A stretch of DNA of 22,463 nucleotides from NCBI GenBank assembly GCA_937885015.1, contig CALAAS010000033.1, positions 1 to 22,463 on the forward strand, in the 5' to 3' direction. Positions 1 through 6,155 of the stretch are shown here, piece after piece; the first letter of the stretch is position 1, and every line of letters begins with the position of its first letter. The notes beneath the pieces are model-generated. The model was not told where the DNA came from and ran no database searches. It saw only the letters and a list, made by a program, of their open reading frames with translations. This DNA comes from an uncultured Clostridium sp. (GTDB taxonomy: Bacteria; Bacillota; Clostridia; Lachnospirales; Lachnospiraceae). Made by a program: the position numbers and the translations under genes.

Positions 1-52
1 CTAGCACCTATTAGTCACTTAAAAGCTTGGAGAATGGTATTAAATTTTTTTC

Positions 53-637
53 CTAATCCTTCATTCGACTGGAAAACTCCATCAGATTGAGAATAGCATC
101 TATTTTTTCAGCAATAGTTGTTTCAAGAGAGTATGTGTTTACCATAGGAGCTGCAAAATCCGCCAGCTGGGTCGGAATCTTGCGCTTTTCCTGATTTGGC
201 ACAATGACATCTCCCACTCCAAAGTCAATGCTGAATGGGGTTTTGGTATTCTTAATCCTTGCGACTAAGGAGGCACCGATACCAGCATATTTTTTTGCCA
301 CAGCAATCGGTGCAATATTCGTGATTTCGAATGTCACAAAATCATTGCCCGTTGGTGTCGCAATGATCTCTTCCAGAACTTTTTTCAGTTTTTCCGGTGT
401 ATTCGGAACTTTCCTGAGAAGGAAATCTACATCTACCGTCACACGGCTGTCAAAGTCGGTAATGGAATAGATAAACAGTCCGCCTTTTAGAACAAGGTTT
501 TCTGCATATTGGGACTTCTCCAACCTGCGGAGAAATTCTTCCTGGCAGAAAAGCTGCAGACAAAGCTGGTAGCTCCTCCCGGTTTCCTTGCCTTTATTCT
601 TTAAGCGTGCCAGTACGGACGCAGCAGTATCAGCCAT
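53..637 (-). pseudogene. abiEii: AbiEii-type nucleotidyltransferase toxin, C-terminally truncated
   Basis: This is the toxin half of an AbiE type IV toxin-antitoxin system, a nucleotidyltransferase-fold family (established). Visible motifs are motif I (LKGGLFIYSI followed by SRVTVDVDFL, with the D-x-D pair), motif II (FSIDFGVGD), motif III (TIAEKIDAIL) and the beginning of motif IV (SSRMKD). The frame stops directly after that KD, where family members continue with roughly FYDIY and about 90 more residues, so 194 residues compare with about 280-300 usually. The start ATG follows a GGAGGT site located inside the upstream antitoxin gene, and the two genes overlap by 8 bases. I recognise no in-frame continuation in the 52 bases beyond the stop. 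It is probably inactive because motif IV is cut, although a partial protein may still be made. The identity is firm; loss of function is inferred. Confidence 0.85.
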
Positions 638-1235
638 TCAGCAGCACCTCCATCAACTCAGTAACCTTTTTGTGTACTCTTAACTTCTTTGCATATCCAG
701 AAAGGTTTCTCAAGTTTTTTTTTGAATCATTCACATAGGCATTCAATGCCTTGTTGAAGATTTCATTGTCCAATCTTGAACGATATTTGAAGCAATCGCA
801 GATTGTACGCTCTCGGTCATATACAGGTAGCATGACGCCGTTAAAATCGGCAGTTGTTTTGCCCAGTTCATATATTTCTGATTGCACATAGTAAGTTTGC
901 AGCGCCAGTGCATCTATATCCAATTTTGTTCGAGACATAGATCTCGGAACAGCAATCGACCATTTCCGAGGTGCAAAGTCACTATAGCCATAATGAAAAA
1001 GAGCCGATTCCACACAAATAATTGCCTTTGGGATCAATGTTGCAATAAGCTGTTCTTCAGAAGATGTGTTCCCATCGGCAAGTTGATAGTATCCGTGTCG
1101 AATGCGTTCAAGGTATCCGGTGTTACAAAGATTCACAATGTCAACAGCGGGTATGCCAGCCGCAACAAAATCTGATGTTTTTGCAATACCGCCCTTTTCT
1201 ATAATTACCTGTTTTGAAAGAGTTTTCTTATCCAC
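630..1235 (-). CDS. abiEi: AbiEi-type antitoxin / transcriptional regulator
   Basis: This 201-residue protein has the AbiEi layout: an N-terminal winged helix (GGIAKTSDFVAAGI, then LCNTGYLERIRHGYYQLA) and a C-terminal antitoxin domain (ICVESALFHYGYSD, RKWSIAVPRS, PVYDRERTICDCFKYR). In the family the N-terminal domain binds inverted repeats in the promoter and represses the operon, while the C-terminal domain counters the nucleotidyltransferase toxin without direct binding. The start is a GTG preceded by GGTGA. The gene is complete and overlaps the toxin start by 8 bases, so the toxin would be translationally coupled. With the toxin cut short, the protein may survive only as an autoregulator; that is an inference. 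Confidence 0.88.
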   Translation of the reverse strand: MDKKTLSKQVIIEKGGIAKTSDFVAAGIPAVDIVNLCNTGYLERIRHGYYQLADGNTSSEEQLIATLIPKAIICVESALFHYGYSDFAPRKWSIAVPRSMSRTKLDIDALALQTYYVQSEIYELGKTTADFNGVMLPVYDRERTICDCFKYRSRLDNEIFNKALNAYVNDSKKNLRNLSGYAKKLRVHKKVTELMEVLLNG

Positions 1236-1296
1236 GTATTCACCAACTTTTTATTAAAAACCACACACACTCAATCCACTTTTGTGCTTATATTTT

Positions 1297-1324
1297 ATTA
1301 TATCATTCAAATTGAATTAATCAA
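1297..1324 (-). promoter_or_regulatory. Proximal abiE promoter with palindromic spacer
   Basis: On the minus strand there is TTGATT, 16 bases, then TATAAT with an extended TGA before the -10 box. The spacer contains the palindrome ATTCAA-A-TTGAAT (1305-1317), a plausible operator for the AbiEi protein, since the family autorepresses through inverted repeats. The operator role is an inference. Confidence 0.6.
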
Positions 1325-1361
1325 TAATTTCACGCACAATTTTATAATTTCTGTGTATGAA

Positions 1362-1390
1362 ATTTTAAATCAAATGCGCTTCTTTGTCAA
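1362..1390 (-). promoter_or_regulatory. Distal abiE promoter
   Basis: A perfect -35 box TTGACA, a 17-base spacer and TAAAAT are seen on the minus strand, about 130 bases upstream of the antitoxin start. It lies upstream of the proximal promoter and could be a second abiE start or a remnant of the neighbouring element. Confidence 0.5.
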
Positions 1391-1398
1391 AGCTGCTT

Positions 1399-1427
1399 TT
1401 GCATGATCAATGATCATGTCAATGCAA
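1399..1427. repeat. Nested inverted repeat
   Basis: A 17-base perfect palindrome, CATGATCA-A-TGATCATG (1402-1418), is flanked by an outer pair TTGCAT (1399-1404) and ATGCAA (1422-1427). It sits between TnpV and the abiE promoters. It could be a regulator or recombinase site; no function is assigned. Confidence 0.45.
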
Positions 1428-1538
1428 CGGAAGCGATTTGCTGTTTCAATCGCATCATCGGCAAAAACATCAACACATTTAAAGCTCTGTTTCTGTTCTT
1501 TTTGCCGAAAAAGGAAATACTGCTTCTGGATATAGGAA

Positions 1539-1567
1539 GCCGGACTCCATCGAAAATGAAGTCCGGC
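1539..1567 (-). terminator. Hairpin downstream of tnpV
   Basis: The arms GCCGGACT (1539-1546) and AGTCCGGC (1560-1567) form a perfect 8-bp stem with a 13-base loop just past the tnpV stop. On the minus strand it is followed by TTCCTAT rather than a clean T-run, so it is a weak terminator candidate. Confidence 0.4.
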
Positions 1568-1573
1568 AAGGTG

Positions 1574-1942
1574 TTATCTATATACGATTTCGTTCAACAC
1601 AATTTCCTCTGCCCGGTTGCGGATGCTATTCATAGCTATGACCCAGTCCATCTGGTCACTGGCTTTCAGTTCCTCAGTCACGCCCTCAGCGACCTTCATC
1701 TGTTCAACAATCAGGGACAAACGCTCCTGTGCCTGCTCGTTCAGATCGGCAAGATAAGTCCAGCTCTGGCCGTCCAGAACCAAATCATTGAACATCATTG
1801 GATTGTGCTCTTTCAGATACTCTCGGTGCATCCGCCCATATTTTCCGATGGGACGTTTCTCATGTGGCAGCTTCAGATCCGGGATATAGTAATCTCCAAC
1901 CAATACGTATTCGATATTGTTGATACTCTTTTTGTTTTCCAT
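1574..1942 (-). CDS. tnpV: TnpV-like transposon-encoded protein
   Basis: The 122-residue product matches the TnpV family carried by Tn4451-type and other clostridial mobilizable elements; the biochemical role of the family is unknown. Recognisable stretches are YVLVGDYYIPDL, EEKRPIGKYGRMHREYL-type sequence (here KRPIGKYGRMHREYL), TYLADLNEQAQERL and NSIRNRAEEIVLNE. The start is placed at the internal ATG at 1942 because GAGGT lies about 7 bases upstream and family similarity begins there. The frame remains open 26 codons further upstream, but that part runs through a small tandem repeat and has no ribosome site. It is one of several remnants of a mobile element with the DUF3847 gene and oriT to its right; no recombinase is present. 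Confidence 0.8.
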   Translation of the reverse strand: MENKKSINNIEYVLVGDYYIPDLKLPHEKRPIGKYGRMHREYLKEHNPMMFNDLVLDGQSWTYLADLNEQAQERLSLIVEQMKVAEGVTEELKASDQMDWVIAMNSIRNRAEEIVLNEIVYR

Positions 1943-1986
1943 AAACTTGACCTCGATTTCAAAATTTTTGTCACATCGAGACTCAC

Positions 1987-2008
1987 TGGTGTAGTAGTGG
2001 TGTAGTAG
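1987..2008. repeat. 11-bp direct tandem repeat, two copies
   Basis: TGGTGTAGTAG occurs twice head to tail (1987-1997 and 1998-2008), just upstream of tnpV. It probably arose by replication slippage; no role is apparent. Confidence 0.7.
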
Positions 2009-2050
2009 CACTACCTTCAAGCCTGAAAAACATTGATATTACAGGGAATT

Positions 2051-2110
2051 TTAGAGATTTCTGCAAATACTGCCGTGGCAAATAAATAACACTTTGACAT
2101 ATCGTTTCAT
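2051..2110 (-). pseudogene. N-terminal scrap of a low-molecular-weight protein tyrosine phosphatase
   Basis: A 19-codon frame reads MKRYVKVLFICHGSICRNL and then stops. The stretch VLFICHGSICR is the signature phosphate-binding loop (C-x5-R) found at the extreme N terminus of low-molecular-weight tyrosine phosphatases, where the family normally continues with S-P-M-A and about 140 more residues. Nothing of the rest is recognisable before tnpV. I read it as the 5' end of a cargo gene left after a deletion between the DUF3847 gene and tnpV. Because the piece is so short the assignment rests on this motif alone. Confidence 0.55.
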
Positions 2111-2150
2111 ATCCTGGTATAACCTCGTTTTTCCTTGTATTCTCTACATT

Positions 2151-2414
2151 TCAAAGCATTTGCCCTACCGCAGGTAAAGCAAAAACCTGTTCCATCAGAG
2201 AATAAAACTCTGTCCTTGTCAGGGAATCCGCTTCTTTAGAAATACTCTGAATCGCACCGCCCATGTTGCAAAGATGGTGAGTTCGCTGGCGGTCAGCTTC
2301 CTTTTCCAGATGCTGCTTGCGATTTTCCAGAAGATTGATTTTGTTTTCATACTGCTTCACCTTGAATTCGGCCTCTTCTTTTTGCTTTAAAATGGATTCT
2401 CTTTTACATTCCAT
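2151..2414 (-). CDS. DUF3847 family protein of mobilizable elements
   Basis: The 87-residue protein is a coiled-coil-like N-terminal half (EEAEFKVKQYENKINLLENRKQHLEKEA) followed by RTHHLCNMGGAIQS, the conserved R-T-H-x-L-x-x-x-G core of DUF3847. The family is typically encoded between oriT and the relaxase gene in integrative mobilizable elements of Firmicutes, and is thought to be an accessory mobilization protein (inference from context). AGGAGG precedes the ATG with good spacing. The oriT-like region lies 70-200 bases upstream, as expected, but the relaxase expected downstream is absent; instead there is a phosphatase scrap and tnpV. The protein seems complete, yet its system is not. Confidence 0.75.
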   Translation of the reverse strand: MECKRESILKQKEEAEFKVKQYENKINLLENRKQHLEKEADRQRTHHLCNMGGAIQSISKEADSLTRTEFYSLMEQVFALPAVGQML

Positions 2415-2484
2415 TTTCTTATCCTCCTGTGAATATTCATCCTTGCCAAAAACAAGGTATGTAAAATGAGATAGGCGTCAGCCG

Positions 2485-2618
2485 CAAGAGTTTACTCTTG
2501 TCCGGAATGCAATTCCGCAATATGTGAATGTGTTCAGACACAGGAGCATTTACCTTCGGAGAACGCACATACCGGAATGGAATAACCGGTATAGAAGTGC
2601 GCCCTTAGTTCCTAAGGG
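2485..2618 (+). other. oriT region with RSF1010-like nick site
   Basis: The core is ATACCGG (2569-2575) and CCGGTAT (2586-2592) followed by AAGTGCGCCCTTA (2595-2607). GTGCGCCCT after an inverted repeat ending in CCGG is the hallmark of the RSF1010/MOBQ-type nick region, with cleavage within GTGCG/CCCT. An outer pair CGCAC (2564-2568) and GTGCG (2597-2601) extends the stem. Further small inverted repeats surround it: CAAGAGT/ACTCTTG (2485-2500), CGGAAT/ATTCCG (2503-2517), TGTGT/ACACA (2529-2542) and CCCTTA/TAAGGG (2602-2618). Such dense repeats are normal for an oriT and relaxosome region. No relaxase gene is in the window. Confidence 0.75.
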
Positions 2619-2756
2619 AAATTTCTTGTTTCAGTTTCTGAGAAAATTGTAATTTCTATCTAAACTTAGTTTTCATGGATTTATAGCGATATTTAACTGG
2701 TTCAAAACCCGCACTTTTCTGTGACCTCTATTCTTTATACTTAAAATTTTAATTAG

Positions 2757-2809
2757 AAAAAAAATCTATGGACTTGTACGCCGGGTCATGCGCCCTCTGA
2801 GTCCATAGA
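2757..2809 (-). terminator. Terminator after the XRE regulator gene
   Basis: On the minus strand a perfect 10-bp stem (TCTATGGACT at 2765-2774 with AGTCCATAGA at 2800-2809) is followed directly by eight T residues. The 25-base loop is long. A second small stem, AAACCAC/GTGGTTT (2818-2847), precedes it. It would end the AlbA-2/XRE transcript. Confidence 0.75.
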
Positions 2810-2855
2810 CATAAAGAAAACCACAAAAGTTTTCACTCCCGTGGTTTCAAAATCG

Positions 2856-3197
2856 CTAATTCAGTTCACTCTTCATTTTGAGAAGCTCTTCTTTCTTTTC
2901 CAATAGTTTTTCAATCGTTTGATCTATCTTTTCAATTGTTTCATCAAGATCTTTTTTTAATTTTTTATCCTCAACAGCTTCAGCATGAACTCCGAACACA
3001 AGATAATTTGTTGATACATTGAAAAACTCCGAAATTTCAAGCAGAAAATCAATAGATGGTCTGCGCAGCCCAGATTCAATTTTAGCAATTGTGTTCTGAC
3101 TGACATTTAATTTCTCTGCAAGTTGTTCCTGTGTAAGTTCTCGTTCTTTGCGAAGTTTCTGGATACGCTTTCCGCATTCTTTTAGATCGTGTCTCAT
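2856..3197 (-). CDS. XRE-family transcriptional regulator with coiled-coil tail
   Basis: This 113-residue protein has a canonical lambda-repressor-like helix-turn-helix at residues about 10-65 (IQKLRKERELTQEQLAEKLN, VSQNTIAKIESGLRRPSIDFL), then a charged Lys/Glu-rich helix at about 75-110 that probably forms a coiled coil for dimerization. It has its own AAGGA site 9 bases before the ATG, 23 bases after the AlbA-2 gene stop, so the two are almost certainly one transcript. The gene ends in a strong terminator. It is a candidate to bind the CAATCGTAAA palindromes in the shared promoter; that is inferred from position only. Confidence 0.88.
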   Translation of the reverse strand: MRHDLKECGKRIQKLRKERELTQEQLAEKLNVSQNTIAKIESGLRRPSIDFLLEISEFFNVSTNYLVFGVHAEAVEDKKLKKDLDETIEKIDQTIEKLLEKKEELLKMKSELN

Positions 3198-3220
3198 GTA
3201 TGTTTTCCTTCATAATTCAA

Positions 3221-4474
3221 TTACTTAATTATATATTTCGTGCCTCTGCCTTTTCCTTCAATTGCAATCACACCTTTTTCGCCCATATCCTTCAGCAACT
3301 TTGTTGTCTTTGATTTTCCAAAAGGTATATATGGTGCAATTTCACTTATTGGTTTCAACATAGTCTTACTTAAGAGTTTATAAATCACTTTTTCGTCTTC
3401 GGTTAAATTAGCATCCTTTTCAAATAAAGGAAGCACAATTTTTATAGCATTCTCTGATACTTCAAAGTCCGGTTTCATCAGACCTTCTGCATACAGTTGT
3501 TTTATTCTTGTAATTCCTGTTCCAAATATCTCGACAAATCCTAATCTATAAAACACATTAGCAAGATTTCTATTTCTTAAAACAGAAAGTTTACCCGACA
3601 AGTATTCTTCTGCTGTTATTCCGGACGGCAATCCACCAGGAGACACAACTTCTATCCTGTCATCAAACATGGAAACTCTGATGTGCGAATCCACATCCCA
3701 TACCCTATGAATCAGAGCATTTGCAATTGCTTCTCTGAAGGCTGCTTCCGGTATCTTCTCCATCTTCTTTCTGTCAGCGCCCTGTATCACTTCATACTGA
3801 TAATAGTCCCTGTATACAGTAAGTGCCTTTTCATACGCATCTAAAATGGATATGTTTTCAACAGTTGTTCTCTTTTGAATAATACTGATGTTTTCTCCGA
3901 ACTTAACAATATCAATTCCCGGAAAATGATTTTTATCCGCCAAAAGTCCCGCTGCATTATTAAAACCATTTACATTGTCATACAAGTTCAATGTTCTCAA
4001 TGTATCCTGATTAAACGTTTCAATCTGAATACTTTCTTTCAGCTTACGCTGTAAAACTTCAAAAGACAGATCCTGATCTTTACAAGGCAATTCTTCAAAT
4101 CTAATATTTTTCCCGTCTAATACAAGTCTTGAAAATTCCAGAGTATCTACCTCTATCGTCGCTGTATCATTTCGTTTGTATGCTTTTGATTTATACAAAT
4201 ACGGCTTCTGAAGACCACTGGTTACAGTAAGTTTTATCGTCTGCTCATTATTCTGTATTTCAAGTGTATAGTTCGGTTGAGGCGAAATACTGTCATTGAT
4301 TTTATTTTCAATATCCAAACATGCCTGCTTTACATCTGACAATCCTTTCACATTTCCATCATCATCTACTCCGAAAAGAATAGTTCCACCATCGTAATTT
4401 GAAAAGGCACTGACTGTTTTTAAAAAAGTGTTCGTAATCGTTTCCTTGAACTCTAACATTCTCGTTTCACGCAT
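3221..4474 (-). CDS. Schlafen/AlbA-2 domain and HATPase-like DNA-binding protein
   Basis: The 417-residue protein carries an N-terminal AlbA_2 (Schlafen-type) domain at about 1-115, recognisable by ETRMLEFKET, AFSNYDGGTILFGVDDDG and KRNDTATIEV. A GHKL-type ATPase-like region follows at about 250-350 (PEAAFREAIANALIHR, RIEVVSPGGLPSGI, NRNLANVFYRLGFVEIFGTG), then a C-terminal winged helix at about 355-417 (EDEKVIYKLLS, FGKSKTTKLLKDMGEKGVI). Family members are annotated as ATP-binding or transcriptional regulators and are frequent in accessory and defence regions; their reaction is not established. The start at 4474 was preferred to an upstream frame opening at 4528 because AAGGA precedes it and the promoter covers the upstream alternative. 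The gene is intact, unlike several neighbours, and is the first gene of a unit with the XRE regulator. Confidence 0.85.
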   Translation of the reverse strand: MRETRMLEFKETITNTFLKTVSAFSNYDGGTILFGVDDDGNVKGLSDVKQACLDIENKINDSISPQPNYTLEIQNNEQTIKLTVTSGLQKPYLYKSKAYKRNDTATIEVDTLEFSRLVLDGKNIRFEELPCKDQDLSFEVLQRKLKESIQIETFNQDTLRTLNLYDNVNGFNNAAGLLADKNHFPGIDIVKFGENISIIQKRTTVENISILDAYEKALTVYRDYYQYEVIQGADRKKMEKIPEAAFREAIANALIHRVWDVDSHIRVSMFDDRIEVVSPGGLPSGITAEEYLSGKLSVLRNRNLANVFYRLGFVEIFGTGITRIKQLYAEGLMKPDFEVSENAIKIVLPLFEKDANLTEDEKVIYKLLSKTMLKPISEIAPYIPFGKSKTTKLLKDMGEKGVIAIEGKGRGTKYIIK

Positions 4475-4507
4475 AATAACCGCATCCTTTCCAACTTTAT
4501 TGATTAT

Positions 4508-4561
4508 ATTATATGCATAAATGCGCAAAAAATCAATCGTAAAAATTTACGATTGATTTTT
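4508..4561 (-). promoter_or_regulatory. Promoter of the AlbA-2/XRE unit overlapped by a 34-bp palindrome
   Basis: On the minus strand TTGATT, 17 bases and TATAAT (4536 to 4508) form a near-consensus promoter. The -35 box lies inside a perfect inverted repeat with 16-bp arms and a 2-bp centre (4528-4561), whose core is TCGTAAA-AA-TTTACGA. A repressor bound here would block polymerase. The repeat also resembles a bidirectional terminator, but it has no gene running into it from the right. Confidence 0.75.
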
Positions 4562-4659
4562 CAATTTATTTTTAATCATTTTTTCTTTTTCGTCCGTTTC
4601 GACTATTAAGCAACCTCTGATAACAGCAAATCTATACTCTATTGAACCTTTATATTTCA

Positions 4660-4682
4660 TTTTAACTTTTGAAAAGTTAAAA
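4660..4682. repeat. 23-bp perfect palindrome
   Basis: TTTTAACTTTT-G-AAAAGTTAAAA is a perfect 11+1+11 palindrome in the gene-free stretch upstream of the AlbA-2 unit. It may be a protein binding site distinct from the CAATCGTAAA motif; AT-richness makes chance occurrence easier. Confidence 0.5.
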
Positions 4683-4754
4683 CAAAATGTTTTGAGTTAA
4701 GATTGTTATAATTATTTTGGTGGAATAGATATGTGAATACACGCACAAATTCGG

Positions 4755-4792
4755 TCGTAAATTTTTACGATTGCTCGAATTTCAATCGTAAA
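4755..4792. promoter_or_regulatory. Second copy of the AlbA-2 operator motif plus an extra half-site
   Basis: TCGTAAA-TT-TTTACGA (4755-4770) repeats the core of the promoter palindrome, and a further half-site CAATCGTAAA stands at 4783-4792. The half-site CAATCGTAAA or its reverse complement thus occurs four times between 4534 and 4792. Such an upstream auxiliary operator suggests cooperative or looping repression (inference). Confidence 0.6.
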
Positions 4793-5043
4793 AATGGGCG
4801 CACTTGTCTCTACAATACTTCCAAGATCGTCCATCCGCCAAACCATATCCATTCCCTATTTTTATGCAAATGCACACTTTTAGGAAATGGGATTTGGATT
4901 ATACGTTTTTCTGGAAAGAATTTTTGCAACCTGTTACAGTTTTCCGTTCTAAAGATGCCACTTTCGAAACTTTCAAAAGTTTTCATTTTTGAAAGCGGTG
5001 AATTTTTACTTGATTGAATAGGCACGAACTCAGAACCATGCAA
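4793..5043. other. Gene-free stretch
   Basis: Short frames exist on both strands, but none has a ribosome site or recognisable sequence. The only structure seen is an inverted repeat CTTTCAAAA (4970-4978) and TTTTGAAAG (4987-4995). Confidence 0.5.
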
Positions 5044-5223
5044 TTACGAGCCTGTCAATGTTTCCTTATAAGACGCTGCGTAACATCTTTGTGCACCGTA
5101 GAAAAGACATTGTATGATTGGCGAACCGCACATGTCTTGTGTAATTCCTTTGGTATAGTTTGCATTATAAAAATATTCCATGCTTCTATTCCCTAAATGT
5201 CTTCTTGCTCTCTTAGTTTTCAT
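5044..5223 (-). CDS. Possible small protein of 59 residues, unrecognised
   Basis: An ATG at 5223 is preceded at good spacing by AAAGGGG and opens a 59-codon frame beginning MKTKRARRHLGN and ending YKETLTGS. The first twelve residues are strongly basic and there are three cysteines. It starts about 50 bases after the end of the DUF2075 remnant and could be co-transcribed with it. I recognise no family. The sequence around CTATACTAAAGG (just upstream) recurs inside as CTATACCAAAGG, which might point to local duplication. It could equally be a degenerate fragment; the ribosome site is the main argument for coding. Confidence 0.3.
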   Translation of the reverse strand: MKTKRARRHLGNRSMEYFYNANYTKGITQDMCGSPIIQCLFYGAQRCYAASYKETLTGS

Positions 5224-5272
5224 TGAAACCCCTTTAGTATAGCCTATCACCTTCTTTTATACAACATCATTT

Positions 5273-6084
5273 CTATTGAACAGCAGATAATAAAGCTTTA
5301 CGCAATTCTTCATCACATGCATAAATAAATAAGCCGTTAACACCTCTCGTCATAAGAACCCTCACTTCGTGTTGTAATAAAATCTCACCAAACTTATGCT
5401 TTGTACCATCAGACAAGGTACGATTTCTAATAGCTTTTGCATTACAACTAGCTTCGGGAGCAAAAACAATCTTTCCATTTTTATACTTTACAGAAGGCCC
5501 TAAAATAACCCCTGCATAGTTCAAATCGAATCCCTGGATTGTAAAGGTAGAACCCACTTCTTTAATAGTCTGTTCTTGTTCTGCCCATGCCAAATTCTTA
5601 TTATGACGTTTTTGTTGAAGTGATAATTCCGCTTCCAATTCTCTGTTCCATGGTTTATGCCATTCACCAATAAACACCTCCCAATACTTACTCAAACGTC
5701 CTTTTGGCTTAGATTTAGCATTGTACTCCCAGTCATAGGTTGCAATCAAACGCGATAAAGACGATTCCTCTTTTTGGGCTAACCTGCATATTTCTTCATC
5801 CAATTCCTCAGGAGACGCAAAAACTCGTATACTATAATTAACTGTAGCTTTAGGTAACTTCCCATCTCATAGTGTTATCTCGTGCGCTGAAACACATTGT
5901 TTGACTCTCCAATATATACTTCATAGCCTCCAGAATCTTTCCAATTATGAATGTATACAGTTGGAAATGACGTTATTATTTCCTGTGATTTTTCATCTAA
6001 AGAAGCGAAAAGGTCTTCTTCAAATTCTTTCAGCGATACAGGATCATCGCATATTTTTCGAACAATCGGTTGTGCAATCCTCAT
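5273..6084 (-). pseudogene. DUF2075 helicase with GIY-YIG-like N terminus, middle deleted
   Basis: Two pieces of one gene are seen. The first, 6084 down to 5875, encodes a 69-residue N-terminal part ending VYIHNW ... YEVYIGESNNVFQRT, resembling the GIY-YIG-like lead region of DUF2075 proteins. The second is in another frame: it reads DGKLPKATVNYSIRVFASPE, continues past 5803 (LSRLIATYDWEYN), and ends with the conserved C terminus (STFTIQGFDLNYAGVILGPS, LLQHEVRVLMTRGVNGLFIY, DEELRKALL). The ATP-binding helicase core (Walker A and B) that should lie between is missing, so several hundred codons were lost near 5870-5885. Such proteins are found in defence and mobile regions; a role in phage defence is inference. 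A GGTGAT site precedes the first ATG. It cannot work as a helicase in this form. Confidence 0.8.
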
Positions 6085-6155
6085 TTTATCACCCGTTTTT
6101 TATATTTTATTTACATATACTCTCTATAAAACCGTTTCTACCATACATGATTCTT

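Larger units (their letters stand above)
1370..1573 (-). other. 67-codon open stretch following the TnpV stop
   Basis: Immediately after the TnpV TAA, in the same frame, 67 sense codons run to a TGA at 1370-1372. The last part reads FADDAIETANRF ... DMIIDHAKAALTKKRI, with a composition that looks protein-like. There is no good ATG start and no ribosome site of its own. It may be the tail of an older gene joined to tnpV by deletion, or chance. No family is recognised. Confidence 0.2.

Noticed and set aside
1..52. The end of an insertion sequence abutting the truncated toxin
   Set aside because: Only 52 bases are available; no terminal inverted repeat or target duplication can be shown.
1403..2005. 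A 200-codon plus-strand frame
   Set aside because: It is antisense to the TnpV gene and its same-frame extension; no domain or start signal is seen.
4528..4561. The long palindrome as a terminator
   Set aside because: No convincing gene ends into it from the right, and it overlaps the -35 box of a near-consensus promoter, so an operator reading is better.
4733..5017. Plus-strand frames between the AlbA-2 promoter and the small minus-strand frame
   Set aside because: There is no ribosome site, no similarity to a known protein, and they overlap the operator repeats.
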